Shown in pieces: positions 8,798 to 17,904 of a stretch of DNA of 35,479 nt (positions are counted from its first letter, which is position 1; every line of letters starts with the position of its first letter). Source of the stretch: a cf. Phormidesmis sp. LEGE 11477 (GTDB lineage: Bacteria; Cyanobacteriota; Cyanobacteriia; Phormidesmidales; Phormidesmidaceae). A program made the translations under genes and the position numbers. The DNA lies in NCBI RefSeq assembly GCF_015207105.1, contig NZ_JADEXO010000062.1, forward strand, positions 1 through 35,479, read 5' to 3'. Under the pieces are notes generated by a model that saw only the letters and a list, made by a program, of their open reading frames with translations, searched no databases and was not told the origin of the DNA.

Positions 8798-9805
8798 ATG
8801 ATTGACACCTTCAAATCCTGGGCCCGCGTTTCTCTAGCGCGATCGCTCAAGACCTTCTTCAAGTCCTTTTTTGTTATCGGGCTTGTGGCCGTTCTCGTCT
8901 TCTCTCAAGCAGACGGTGCCTTTGCTGCTCGCGCAGGTGGACGCATTGGCGGTGGCAGTTTCCGCGCGCCTAGCCGCTCTTATTCCACGCCTAGTCGTAC
9001 ACGTGGGCCCTCTAGCTACAGTGGGGGCTACCGAGGAGGCTATGGCGGCGGCTATTATCCCGGCGGTGGCTTTGGCTTTCCTTTCATTTTGCCGTTCGTC
9101 GGCTTTGGCGGGATGGGTGGCCTATTTGGTATTTTCGTCACAATTGCAATCGTCAACTTTATTGTTCGTAGCTTCCGTGAAGCCGGCTTTGGCGGTAATG
9201 GTGCAGATGGCTACAGCAGCAATCCCACCGTTTCTGTTGCTCGTCTGCAAGTGGGCCTACTAGCAGAGGCTCGCGGGCTACAAGCCGATCTGACTCGGCT
9301 AGCCGAAACGGCTGATACTAGCTCTACCGCTGGCCTTACTAAGATCTTGCAAGAAACCACGCTTTCTTTACTGCGTCACCCAGAATACTGGGCCTATGCT
9401 GATATCGATTCAGACCAGACTCGTTTGCAGTCCGCCGAGCAGGCCTTCAATCAACTTGCGATCGCCGAACGCAGCAAGTTCACCGGAGAAAGTCTCTCTA
9501 ACGTCAACGCTCAAATTTCGCAGGCAAAAGCAAAAGCCGCTCTTAACAGCAGCGGCGAACTAGCAATGACTGAAGCACCCGGTGAATACATCGTCGCCAC
9601 TATTTTGGTCGCTAGTCAGGGCAAGCTCGATCTACCCAAGAACACAACATCTACAGACGATGTCCGTCAAGCTATCAACAGAATTGGCGCTATCTCTAGC
9701 GAACAGCTAATGGCTGTAGAAGTGCTTTGGACACCACAGGTTTCAGGTGAAACCCTCAGCACAGATGAGCTCATCGCTGAATATCCTAACCTGCAGCTAG
9801 TGTAG
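8798..9805 (+). CDS. DUF1517 family membrane protein
   Basis: A 335-residue protein of the DUF1517 family, conserved in cyanobacteria and plastids. It has an N-terminal hydrophobic signal (VIGLVAVLVF) with a plausible cleavage after AFA at residues 41-43. A Gly/Ser/Arg/Tyr-rich stretch runs over about residues 45-92, and one membrane segment over about 95-124 (FILPFVGFGGMGGLFGIFVT). The C-terminal domain starts SVARLQVGLLAEARGLQADL and includes EYIVATILVA. In plants a DUF1517 protein is linked to acclimation to fluctuating light; whether this one acts similarly is unknown. It is preceded by 124 nt of non-coding DNA with an A/T-rich stretch near 8734-8760 and followed by a strong terminator, so it is probably a single-gene transcript. 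Confidence 0.88.
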   Translation: MIDTFKSWARVSLARSLKTFFKSFFVIGLVAVLVFSQADGAFAARAGGRIGGGSFRAPSRSYSTPSRTRGPSSYSGGYRGGYGGGYYPGGGFGFPFILPFVGFGGMGGLFGIFVTIAIVNFIVRSFREAGFGGNGADGYSSNPTVSVARLQVGLLAEARGLQADLTRLAETADTSSTAGLTKILQETTLSLLRHPEYWAYADIDSDQTRLQSAEQAFNQLAIAERSKFTGESLSNVNAQISQAKAKAALNSSGELAMTEAPGEYIVATILVASQGKLDLPKNTTSTDDVRQAINRIGAISSEQLMAVEVLWTPQVSGETLSTDELIAEYPNLQLV

Positions 9806-9854
9806 TTTTAATTACACAACTATCAACTCGCTAAACCCATAAAAGATACACAGA

Positions 9855-9887
9855 AAGCAGATACCGTCTTTGGTATCTGCTTTTTTG
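9855..9887 (+). terminator. Rho-independent terminator after the DUF1517 gene
   Basis: AAGCAGATACC (9855-9865) pairs perfectly with GGTATCTGCTT (9872-9882) around the loop GTCTTT, followed by a T run (9881-9886). The 11-bp stem with U-tract is a textbook intrinsic terminator about 50 nt after the DUF1517 stop. The remaining 120 nt up to the next gene show no other clear feature. Confidence 0.9.
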
Positions 9888-10006
9888 GTAGCTGAAACCG
9901 ACTGGATATGTTTAACTTTTCAACAAAAGTGGTTAAATAAACCCGACTGTTGTAATTGGACTATAGTCAAAGCCATTGACGCCAAGTCCGCTCAAGAGAA
10001 ACAGAG

Positions 10007-11128
10007 ATGCTGCTGGTACTGCTTACTCGAATACTGCTATTCGCTTCGATTGGGCTCCTAATTTGGTATGTCTTTACCAAAGTCATTGCTCAAAAGTATT
10101 TAGCCTGGTTCGGCGGCGTACTGCTGATTGCCCTGCTGATCATTTCTTTTGCCATTCCTGATGATGGCACGATTCAAAGTATCTGGCGGCTATTGTCGTT
10201 TCCACTAACGCCGTTAGGGGCATCGCTCATCTTTATAGGTGTGTCACTCAGCGAGGGCGGCGGCAAGATGAAACCTCGGCCCGCTGCAATTGCCCTTTTC
10301 ATCCTGCTTTTCTCTAGCACCCCCCTCTTTTCTCGGCTGCTAGTTAGTCAAGCTGAACAGTCTATTCGTGAGGCTTATGTTAGACAAGCAGAGCTGTGCG
10401 GAGAGGTCTGTCGTATCGAAGATATTCCAGGAACCGGAAACCTTGCAGAGGCCGCCGCGATTGTGGTCTTGGGCGACAGGAATGATATCAACCGAGCCAT
10501 TACCATATCGACGGACATCGCTACCGCAGATGCACCTACTTACACGGCGTTAGCCCCGCGAATTGACTACGCCGCAGAGCTTTATGCTGAAGCCAGACGC
10601 CTGGGAGGGGCTCCTTTCGTGGTTGTAACAGCAGGCTCTGGCAACGAAGATTCTACTCAAAGAGATATCATCCGCGACATCATGGCTAGGAACGGCATAG
10701 CCAGTCAAGACATTCAAATCGAGAACAGTGGTTTAGATATAAAGGGTGCTGCTAACGATGTCGCCGACTTTTTAGAAGATCAGCAGCTAATTGACGATAT
10801 AGACGAGCGATTAGCGCCTGGTGCCAACGAAGACGCTCCTCGGGTAGTTCTGGTCGCACCAGCGATGATGATGTCGCGAGCGGCACTAACCTTTGAGCGC
10901 ATAGGACTACAGACTATCGCTAGACCAACTAGCTTCAGCACGCTGCCTCTCGATGCTGATGGTCTCACCGATGACCTAACTGACACGTTACTTGGCCTGA
11001 TCCCCAGCGTTGATGCCCTCCGGCTTACGACTGAGTACTGGGACGAACTGCTCACCTCTTTGTACTATTTTCTCAGAGGCTGGCTACCTGACTTCAATTT
11101 TGGTTGGGACTCTAGTATCGAGCTGTAA
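10007..11128 (+). CDS. YdcF/DUF218 (ElyC/SanA-like) family membrane protein
   Basis: A 373-residue protein with about four hydrophobic segments in the first 115 residues (LLFASIGLLIWYVF, GVLLIALLIISFAI, PLGASLIFIGVSL, IALFILLFSSTPLF). A DUF218-type domain follows: AAAIVVLGDR, APFVVVTAGSGN, then NEDAPRVVLVAPAMMMSRAALTFERIGL. DUF218 proteins such as ElyC and SanA affect envelope integrity and peptidoglycan or lipid-carrier steps in enterobacteria; the exact role is unsettled. The ATG at 10007 immediately precedes the first membrane helix. It lies downstream of a terminator, so it has its own promoter. Family call good, function unknown. Confidence 0.75.
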   Translation: MLLVLLTRILLFASIGLLIWYVFTKVIAQKYLAWFGGVLLIALLIISFAIPDDGTIQSIWRLLSFPLTPLGASLIFIGVSLSEGGGKMKPRPAAIALFILLFSSTPLFSRLLVSQAEQSIREAYVRQAELCGEVCRIEDIPGTGNLAEAAAIVVLGDRNDINRAITISTDIATADAPTYTALAPRIDYAAELYAEARRLGGAPFVVVTAGSGNEDSTQRDIIRDIMARNGIASQDIQIENSGLDIKGAANDVADFLEDQQLIDDIDERLAPGANEDAPRVVLVAPAMMMSRAALTFERIGLQTIARPTSFSTLPLDADGLTDDLTDTLLGLIPSVDALRLTTEYWDELLTSLYYFLRGWLPDFNFGWDSSIEL

Positions 11129-11250
11129 GATCAAGTAGCAGGGCATCCGCCGGTAACCTGTGTAACATAATGAAGGACTGAACGCTTTCATCAGCGATTA
11201 GTTCTCTTTCTTACTGTTTCGCGACGGCTGATCGCTGCGATCGCTTTTAT

Positions 11251-12996
11251 ATGGCCCAATCTTCTAAATTTATGCGCTTGGTCGGCTATCTTAGACCCCA
11301 CTGGAAGCCAGTAAGTCTAGGTTTACTATCGCTACTAGTTGTCAATGCGCTGGGCGTCACGATTCCACTTATTATCGGTTATGTCGTCGATGAGCTGTCA
11401 GTCTCTTTTACCTTTAATCGCCTAGCGCTCTACGTGCTTCTGGTTCTAGTGCTTGCTAGCGTTATGTGGGTGATTCGCATGGCCTCGCGGATTTTTCTAT
11501 TTGGCGCAGGTCGACAAGTCGAGTTTGACCTAAAGCAGCGCATTTTTGAACATCTGCTTACGCTTGAGCCAGCTTATTTTGGGCGCAACACTATTGGCGA
11601 TTTGATCAACCGAGCGACCAGCGATGTCGATAATATCCGTCGCCTGCTAGGGTTTGCGGTCCTCAGTATGGCCAACACGCTGTTTGCCTACGTCATGATT
11701 GTGCCGACGATGGTGAGTCTAGACGGCAGCGTAGCTCTTTTCTCACTGGCCGTCTATCCAGTTATGTTTGGGGTGGTAGCCGTATTTGGCAATCGTCTGC
11801 GCCGGCAGCAGCTAGATGTCCAAGAAGAAATCTCTAACCTCAGCGATTTGATTCAAGAGGACATGGGAGGGATTTCTCTAGTCAAAATATACGCCCAAGA
11901 AGAGAATGAACGTCGCGCGTTTGCTCGGCGAAACCGAGATCTTTTAACCGCGAATCTATCGCTAGCAAAAACGCGCAACACGCTATTTCCACTACTAGGT
12001 GGCTTTGCAAGTCTTAGTTTAGTAATTGCACTGGCGATCGGCTCTCAAGCAATCGTCTCCGGTCGGCTTTCCCCTGGAGATTTTGTCGCGGTCATCCTGT
12101 ATATTCAGCAGCTTGTTTTTCCCACAGCGCTACTAGGTTTTACCATTACAGCCTATCAAAGGGGTGAGGTTAGCCTAGATCGAATCGAGGCAATCTTTGA
12201 GACGCATCCCCGAATTCGCGATGCTTCAACGACGATTGCTCTACCACAGCCGGTTGGACACCTTCGCGCCCAGGGGCTGACATTCACCTACCCAGGATCA
12301 AAAGTCCCCGCCCTGAATAATATCAATTTCCAGATTGAACCAGGCCAGACCGTTGCTATCGTGGGTCCGATCGGTTCTGGGAAGTCTACACTCGCGATGG
12401 CGTTGCCTCGACTGCTAGAAATTGAGCCTCAGCAGCTCTTCTTAGACGGCCATGACGTGACGCAGATTGCGCTGAACGATTTACGAGGTGCGATCGCCTT
12501 CGTCCCCCAAGACAGCTTTCTATTTAGCACCACCATCCAAAACAACGTTCGCTACGGCGATCCAGTCGTTGACGCACCCGAAGTTGAATCCGCTGCCAAA
12601 GAAGCCCAGCTCCACAGCGAAATTCTTAACTTTCCCCAGCAGTATAAAACGATTGTGGGTGAGCGCGGTATTACGCTATCCGGCGGTCAACGGCAGCGCT
12701 CAGCTCTGGCCAGAGCGCTGCTAGTCGATGCGCCAATTTTAGTCCTAGACGACGCACTTTCCAGCGTCGATAATCAGACAGCGACTCAGATTTTAGCCAA
12801 CTTGTCTAATGACACTCGCAAGAAGACGGTAATCTTTGTATCGCATCAGATGTCAGCAGCAGCAGCGTGCGATCGCATCCTGGTCATGGATCAAGGCCAA
12901 ATCGTTCAGTCCGGCACCCACGATACGCTCGTCAGCCAACCTGGGCTCTACCAGGAGCTGTGGAACCAGCATAAGCTGAAAGAAGTCCTACAGTAG
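11251..12996 (+). CDS. ABC exporter half-transporter (permease fused to ATPase)
   Basis: A 581-residue half-transporter with six membrane helices in residues 1 to about 300 and one nucleotide-binding domain. The ATPase shows Walker A GPIGSGKST (372-380), signature LSGGQ (476-480), Walker B ILVLDD and the switch His in VSHQ. After the Walker B Asp the catalytic Glu is replaced by Asp (LDDALSSVD), as in MdlA/BmrC-like halves of heterodimeric exporters, where one ATP site is degenerate. It may therefore need a partner half-transporter that is not encoded next to it. The substrate cannot be predicted. The gene is convergent with the pil operon; a GCGATCGC site sits 10-20 nt before its start. Confidence 0.92.
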   Translation: MAQSSKFMRLVGYLRPHWKPVSLGLLSLLVVNALGVTIPLIIGYVVDELSVSFTFNRLALYVLLVLVLASVMWVIRMASRIFLFGAGRQVEFDLKQRIFEHLLTLEPAYFGRNTIGDLINRATSDVDNIRRLLGFAVLSMANTLFAYVMIVPTMVSLDGSVALFSLAVYPVMFGVVAVFGNRLRRQQLDVQEEISNLSDLIQEDMGGISLVKIYAQEENERRAFARRNRDLLTANLSLAKTRNTLFPLLGGFASLSLVIALAIGSQAIVSGRLSPGDFVAVILYIQQLVFPTALLGFTITAYQRGEVSLDRIEAIFETHPRIRDASTTIALPQPVGHLRAQGLTFTYPGSKVPALNNINFQIEPGQTVAIVGPIGSGKSTLAMALPRLLEIEPQQLFLDGHDVTQIALNDLRGAIAFVPQDSFLFSTTIQNNVRYGDPVVDAPEVESAAKEAQLHSEILNFPQQYKTIVGERGITLSGGQRQRSALARALLVDAPILVLDDALSSVDNQTATQILANLSNDTRKKTVIFVSHQMSAAAACDRILVMDQGQIVQSGTHDTLVSQPGLYQELWNQHKLKEVLQ

Positions 12997-13066
12997 CTTC
13001 ATTTCCTGCCACTTGTAGCTTTGGCAACTTTGCGCTTAAAGAAGCAATCGCTTAGGCCGCCTCATC

Positions 13067-14287
13067 CTAGCCGAGGTGATCCATCACCTTAAACATCGGT
13101 AAATACATGGCCACCAGAATCGAACCGACCATGCCGCCTAGAACCACAATCATAATCGGCTCCATCACGCTAGTCAGCGCCTTTACCGCCTGTTCCACCT
13201 CATCCTCATAGAAATCAGCCACCTTCATCAACATCTGATCTAGCTCACCTGTCTCCTCACCAATCGCAATCATCTGAATTGCCATTACCGGAAACACACC
13301 GTGCTCTTCTAAGGCCGGGCTGATCATTCCCCCACCCTGAATTTCAACCTGAGCGGCGTTGATCGCATTAGCAATTACCTGATTACCCGACGTATCTCGA
13401 ACAATCTCTAGGGCGGTCAAGATCGGCACCCCTGATCTTGATAGAGAACCAAACGTTCGGCAAAATCTCGCGGTCGCCGATTTCTGGGACAGGTCGCCAA
13501 ATAGAGGCATTTTCAAGAAAAAGCCATCCATCGTAACTTTGCCAACCGGCGTTTTGTAATACTGCTTGTAAGCAAATACCAGCACCGAGATAATTCCGAC
13601 TATACCGACTACCAAATACCAAGTCCGCAAGATCTTACTAATGGCCATCAAGACCTTCGTAAACAGCGGCAGCTCTGCCCCTAAGTCAGTAAAGATTTCT
13701 GCAAAGATCGGCAACAGAAAGACCGTTAGACCCACAAAAATGGTTACCGCCAAGAAGCCCACCGTCACCGGATACGCCATCGCCGACTTGATCTGATTTT
13801 GCAATCGATTCAAATCTTCCAGCAGCTTCGCCAAGCGGTTTAGCACCTCATCTAGCACACCACCGACTTCTCCAGCTTGAACCATGCTCACATACAGATT
13901 GTCAAAGCTATCAGGATGCTTCCGCATAGAGTCGGATAGGCTAGTTCCCTGCTGCACATCCGAGTTGATCTGAGTGAGCGCGACTTTCATTTTAGGATTA
14001 GGACACTGATCCGACAGAATACCGATGCCACGTACTAGCGCGACACCAGAAGAAACCAGCGCTGCAAACTGACGAGAAAAGACGGCTTTATCTTTCACCG
14101 TCACCTTGGTCATCGAAGTTTGGATGTCAGCCAGATTGAAGCTAAGACCTCTTTCTTCTTTTATGTCTTGGATATGCATTCCCTGACTTTTGATCAGAGT
14201 GCGTGCTTCAGCCGGTGAGTCGGCTTCTATCTTCCGACGAGTTGCTTTTCCTGCCGTATCTCGGCCAGTTGCTACGTAGGTAGGCAT
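13067..14287 (-). CDS. pilC: Type IV pilus inner-membrane platform protein PilC
   Basis: A 406-residue protein of the GspF/PilC family, of usual length. Two cytoplasmic T2SSF domains (KAVFSRQFAALVSSGVALV and KSATARFCRTFGSLSRSGVP) are each followed by GEVGG or GEETG helical elements. Membrane segments are visible at VTVGFLAVTIFVGLTVFLLP, YLVVGIVGIISVLVFAY and IMIVVLGGMVGSILVAMYLP. It is the membrane platform on which the PilB and PilT motors act. It is the last gene of the pilB-pilT-pilC operon (53 nt after pilT). Confidence 0.95.
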   Translation of the reverse strand: MPTYVATGRDTAGKATRRKIEADSPAEARTLIKSQGMHIQDIKEERGLSFNLADIQTSMTKVTVKDKAVFSRQFAALVSSGVALVRGIGILSDQCPNPKMKVALTQINSDVQQGTSLSDSMRKHPDSFDNLYVSMVQAGEVGGVLDEVLNRLAKLLEDLNRLQNQIKSAMAYPVTVGFLAVTIFVGLTVFLLPIFAEIFTDLGAELPLFTKVLMAISKILRTWYLVVGIVGIISVLVFAYKQYYKTPVGKVTMDGFFLKMPLFGDLSQKSATARFCRTFGSLSRSGVPILTALEIVRDTSGNQVIANAINAAQVEIQGGGMISPALEEHGVFPVMAIQMIAIGEETGELDQMLMKVADFYEDEVEQAVKALTSVMEPIMIVVLGGMVGSILVAMYLPMFKVMDHLG

Positions 14288-14340
14288 GGTTTTCTCTTAT
14301 TAAACACAACAGAGCAAATGAACAAAAAATAGCCAATCAG

Positions 14341-15465
14341 TTAACGTCTCCCTGACTTAGCAGGTGTTTTTGCTGCACTCGGTGGGCCGCCGATCAGTCG
14401 CTGCATCTCTTCAGGACGCGAGGTCTTCGACATGGCTGCATCAAAGCTAATCACTTTGTTCTTATACAGATCAGCTAGCGCCATCTCTAATGTTTGCATC
14501 GCTAGGCGACCTCCTGTTTGAATCGCACCGTAAATCTGGGCCGTCTTACCTTCTCGAATCATATTAGAGATACCTGGCGTTACCACCATAATCTCTTGTG
14601 CCATCACTCGACCAAATTCTCCCGGCTTTGGATTCGCTTTTGACACCAGACACTGACTTAAAACAGCGACCAAAGAGTTAGAAAGCTGCACTCTAATTTG
14701 TTGATGCTGTGCGGGCGGAAAAACATCCACAATCCTATCTACCGTTTGCGCCGCAGAGCTAGTGTGCAGAGTGCCAAATACTAGGTGACCGGTCTCTGCC
14801 GCTGAGATAGCCAGAGAAATAGTCTCCAAATCTCGCATCTCACCAACCAAAATCACATCTGGGTCTTCTCGAAGTGCGCCTTTTAGAGCATTCGAGAAGC
14901 TCTTCGTATCTTCACCGACCTGCCGCTGATGGATCAAACTTTTGACCGGCTCATATACAAACTCAATTGGGTCTTCTACTGTTAAGATGTGCTCCGCTCT
15001 AGTCGTATTGATATTGTTGATCATCGAAGCAAGCGTCGTGGTTTTCCCCGAACCTGTGGGTCCAGTTACCAGCACCATCCCTCTAGGCTTTTCTGATAGC
15101 TCGGTCACAATCGGCGGTAGACCCAGCACATCTAAGCTAGGAATCTTGGAACTCAGTGCCCTCAAACATGCAGCGTAAGTACCCCTATCCTTGTAAACGT
15201 TTACCCTAAACCGAGCGAGTCCACGAACGCCATAAGAACAGTCTAGTTCCCAAGTCTGCTCTAGGATCTTTCTTTGCGAATTGTTCAGCATGCTGAATAT
15301 CAGCCGCTGACACTGATCTGCTGTCATAGGCGGATGGTCTGTTGCTGTCAGATGTCCGCTAATCCGGATGTAAGGTGGCAATCCTGTAGATAGATGTAAG
15401 TCAGAGCCTCCTCGCTCAACGACTTCTTCCATCAAGTCTTCAATCATCAGTTCCATAGCTGGCAT
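14341..15465 (-). CDS. pilT: Type IV pilus retraction ATPase PilT
   Basis: A 374-residue hexameric ATPase. The N-terminal PAS-like domain starts IEDLMEEVVERGGSDLHLS. Walker A is GPTGSGKTTT, the Asp box and Walker B are in DPDVILVGEMRD, and the His box is GTLHTSSAAQTVDRI, followed by PilT C-terminal AQEIMVVTPGISNMIREGK. It powers pilus depolymerisation for twitching and DNA uptake. The true start is probably the Met at residue 4 (MELMIEDLMEE), which aligns with the usual PilT N-terminus. The C-terminus is extended by a short Ala/Pro/Lys-rich tail. It lies between pilB and pilC. Confidence 0.95.
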   Translation of the reverse strand: MPAMELMIEDLMEEVVERGGSDLHLSTGLPPYIRISGHLTATDHPPMTADQCQRLIFSMLNNSQRKILEQTWELDCSYGVRGLARFRVNVYKDRGTYAACLRALSSKIPSLDVLGLPPIVTELSEKPRGMVLVTGPTGSGKTTTLASMINNINTTRAEHILTVEDPIEFVYEPVKSLIHQRQVGEDTKSFSNALKGALREDPDVILVGEMRDLETISLAISAAETGHLVFGTLHTSSAAQTVDRIVDVFPPAQHQQIRVQLSNSLVAVLSQCLVSKANPKPGEFGRVMAQEIMVVTPGISNMIREGKTAQIYGAIQTGGRLAMQTLEMALADLYKNKVISFDAAMSKTSRPEEMQRLIGGPPSAAKTPAKSGRR

Positions 15466-15516
15466 CCTTATTCTTGAGTGTTTTTAATCTTGGACTTTGA
15501 GATGAAACCGTCGCCG

Positions 15517-17553
15517 CTAATCTTTGTAGCGAGGCGTTAGACAATAGGGGCAATCTAGCCATTCGTGATGAAGCTCCGCAGTACAGTGACTGCAAGAGAG
15601 CACACTTTTGCGCTTGGCCTTTAGCTCGGCCTCTAGTCCTTTGTCGGTGAAAGTGACTCGCTCCACTTCTTCTAAAGTCGTATGGCCTTCTTTCACCAGG
15701 TTCAAACTGTATGCCAATAAAGTATGCATGCCTTCTTCTACGGCGATTTCCTTGATCTGCTCAGAAGGCGCACCTTCTGAAATATATTGCTGCAACCGCT
15801 CAGTTACACGCATCACTTCATATACCCCGACTCGGCCTTTATAGCCGCTGCCTCCACACTTACCGCATAGCTGTCCAGCTTCCTTTAAAGCGCTGATTTC
15901 ATCGGTAGGTATTCTGTTGGCTTTGTACAAAGTCATCTCGTGATCTTTAGAAGCACTCAACCCATAGCGGGCTAGCTCTTCGGGTGTTGGCTGATAGGCA
16001 ACTCGACAATCTGAGCAAACTCTACGGACCAGTCTCTGTGCTAAAACTCCGATCAAGGAGTTAGCAACCTGAAAGGATTCAACGCCCATTTCTCCTAGTC
16101 TGGCTACAGCGCCTGCTGCATCGTTTGTATGCAAGGTCGTCAATACTAGGTGGCCTGTCAGTGCCGCCTCGATGGCGGTTTTAGCGGTCTCAGGGTCACG
16201 AGTTTCACCCACCAGGATTACGTCAGGATCTTGCCTTAAAAAGGATCTGAGAATAGCAGCAAAGTTCATTCCTTTTTCGCGGATGACTTGCACCTGGGTG
16301 ATGCCTGGCAAAGCATATTCGATTGGGTCTTCTGCTGTACTGATATTGACGCCAGGTTCGTTCCGCTCAGAAAGGACTGAGTAAAGACTAGTGGTTTTAC
16401 CTGAACCAGTCGGTCCGGTGACCAGAATTAACCCAAAAGGCCGTTTGGCCATATCTTGAACAATATTTAGAGTTTCCTCATCGGTGATCAGCGCGCCTAG
16501 TCCCAGCTGAGTAGAAGAGTTATCCAGAATTCGTAGAACGACTTTCTCCCCGTAGCGGCTAGGCAGCGTGCTAACTCGAAAGTCTACTTTGCGACCCTGA
16601 AAGACTCGCCTGATTCGTCCATCTTGTGGCAATCTCCTTTCCGCGATGTCTAGCTCAGCAATAATTTTGAATCGGGCAGTGGCAGCAGGAACAATCTTCT
16701 TCGGCAGGTGGGGGAAAGCTTCTCTAAGAACGCCGTCTTTGCGAAAGCGAATTCGTAAGTACTCTTCTTGGGGTTCAACGTGAATATCCGAGACTTCTTC
16801 TTGGAGCGCTTTGACTAGAATCTTGTTAACAAGCGCAATCACAGGCGCAGCACCTGCGTCTAGCAGGGCTTCTCCCAAATCATCGTCATCATCAACATCG
16901 TCTTCTAAGCTATCAGAGTCGAGGTCAAGGTCTTCTAGATTCGTACTGACTTCGGCTGGGGTAATAATTTTTTTCTGAGGTTTCCCGGCCAGTAATTTCT
17001 CTTCTTTTTCCTTAGCGACTAGCTCATCTAAAAACTTAGCCATCAAACGCTGGTAGTCTTCAATCGTGATGACCATGCGCTGTAGGCTAATGTTCTTTGG
17101 CCTGAGGATACGGTTTAGATCGTCTTGCGCTTCTAAATTCTCCGGATCGACCATAGCAATCAATACAGACTGCTTTCCTTTCTCTTCCGACTGAGAAAGA
17201 GGCACTAGACGGTGACGGCGGCAGATATCGACTGGAATGAGGCCATCGATCAGATCGGTGACCTGACTTTCTGAGATTTCTTCAATTTCAGGATCGAGAG
17301 ACTCGACACCATAGAGGATTTTGAGCTCGAAGAGCTGTTGTTTTTTATATTGACGCACTAGCTCTGGCGATAGCTGTTGACCTGCTATCGACTCTAGGAC
17401 GTCAGTAAGTGCTCTGCCTGACTTTCGACTCTCGACTAATGCTTGCTGCATCTGAGAGCCATCTACAAAGCCTGTCTGTATGAGCTTGCTGCTGAAAGGC
17501 GAAAAGCTTTTCTGCAATACAAGCGCTTTCCGCGTGGATGAAGAATTTGTCAT
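15517..17553 (-). CDS. pilB: Type IV pilus extension ATPase PilB
   Basis: A 678-residue GspE/PilB-type assembly ATPase, first gene of the pil operon. An N-terminal MshEN/GSPII_E-like domain (residues about 1-180, with LLSQ-type repeats such as LVPLSQ) is followed by an acidic linker (SDSLEDDVDDDDDL). The motor domain has Walker A GPTGSGKTTS, DPDVILVGETRD and LTTLHTNDAAGAV. The usual zinc element is present as CSDC and CGKC. The C-terminus adds another Cys pair motif (CSHC and CPYC), which looks like a zinc ribbon. It drives pilin polymerisation. It is divergent from grpE across 350 bp. Confidence 0.95.
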   Translation of the reverse strand: MTNSSSTRKALVLQKSFSPFSSKLIQTGFVDGSQMQQALVESRKSGRALTDVLESIAGQQLSPELVRQYKKQQLFELKILYGVESLDPEIEEISESQVTDLIDGLIPVDICRRHRLVPLSQSEEKGKQSVLIAMVDPENLEAQDDLNRILRPKNISLQRMVITIEDYQRLMAKFLDELVAKEKEEKLLAGKPQKKIITPAEVSTNLEDLDLDSDSLEDDVDDDDDLGEALLDAGAAPVIALVNKILVKALQEEVSDIHVEPQEEYLRIRFRKDGVLREAFPHLPKKIVPAATARFKIIAELDIAERRLPQDGRIRRVFQGRKVDFRVSTLPSRYGEKVVLRILDNSSTQLGLGALITDEETLNIVQDMAKRPFGLILVTGPTGSGKTTSLYSVLSERNEPGVNISTAEDPIEYALPGITQVQVIREKGMNFAAILRSFLRQDPDVILVGETRDPETAKTAIEAALTGHLVLTTLHTNDAAGAVARLGEMGVESFQVANSLIGVLAQRLVRRVCSDCRVAYQPTPEELARYGLSASKDHEMTLYKANRIPTDEISALKEAGQLCGKCGGSGYKGRVGVYEVMRVTERLQQYISEGAPSEQIKEIAVEEGMHTLLAYSLNLVKEGHTTLEEVERVTFTDKGLEAELKAKRKSVLSCSHCTAELHHEWLDCPYCLTPRYKD

Positions 17554-17761
17554 TGGGCGATGCGAAAAAATCTCTCACCGAGTGTGCCCACAAATACGCA
17601 TGCAAAGCTCAGCTGAGGAATTCGAGCTTGTCCGTGTTAATACACAGCGCCAATACATAGTCTTGGCGAATAGGTGGTTTGAGCTCTTCTAAGATTCAGT
17701 GTCCCTTAGTACTGCGCTAGCTCGTAGGAGAGCAATAAGTCTATTGAGACATGACTACATG

Positions 17762-17794
17762 TAGGGATAACCGATACATAGGGATAACCGATAC
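17762..17794. repeat. 16-nt direct repeat, two copies
   Basis: TAGGGATAACCGATAC occurs twice, separated by a single A (centre spacing 17 nt), followed 5 nt later by AACCGGTT. The spacing of under two helical turns could suit a dimeric regulator, but no known site is recognised. Confidence 0.75.
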
Positions 17795-17862
17795 GGAAAA
17801 CCGGTTATAAAAGTGGAACCCACTCTTTTAATATGGACAGGATAAATAGGGCTCAGGTAGAC

Positions 17863-17890
17863 TTTTTTTAGCCTAGTTTTTTTAGCCTAG
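17863..17890. repeat. Tandem 14-nt repeat just upstream of grpE
   Basis: TTTTTTTAGCCTAG is present in two perfect adjacent copies ending 14 nt before the grpE ATG. It lies in the 5' leader or at the core promoter and could affect transcription or translation, or simply reflect replication slippage. Confidence 0.8.
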
Positions 17891-17904
17891 GAATAAGTGA
17901 CGAG

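Larger units (their letters stand above)
17554..17904. promoter_or_regulatory. Divergent pilB/grpE intergenic region with two tandem repeat pairs
   Basis: The 351-bp gap carries promoters for the pil operon and for grpE. Two direct repeats stand out: TAGGGATAACCGATAC at 17762-17777 and again at 17779-17794, and a tandem 14-mer near the grpE start. The palindrome AACCGGTT lies at 17799-17806, followed by an A/T-rich stretch. No CIRCE inverted repeat was seen, so HrcA control of grpE is not supported here. Confidence 0.5.

Noticed and set aside
17554-17904. CIRCE/HrcA operator upstream of grpE
   Set aside because: No TTAGCACTC-N9-GAGTGCTAA-like inverted repeat is present; only direct repeats and an unrelated 8-nt palindrome were found.
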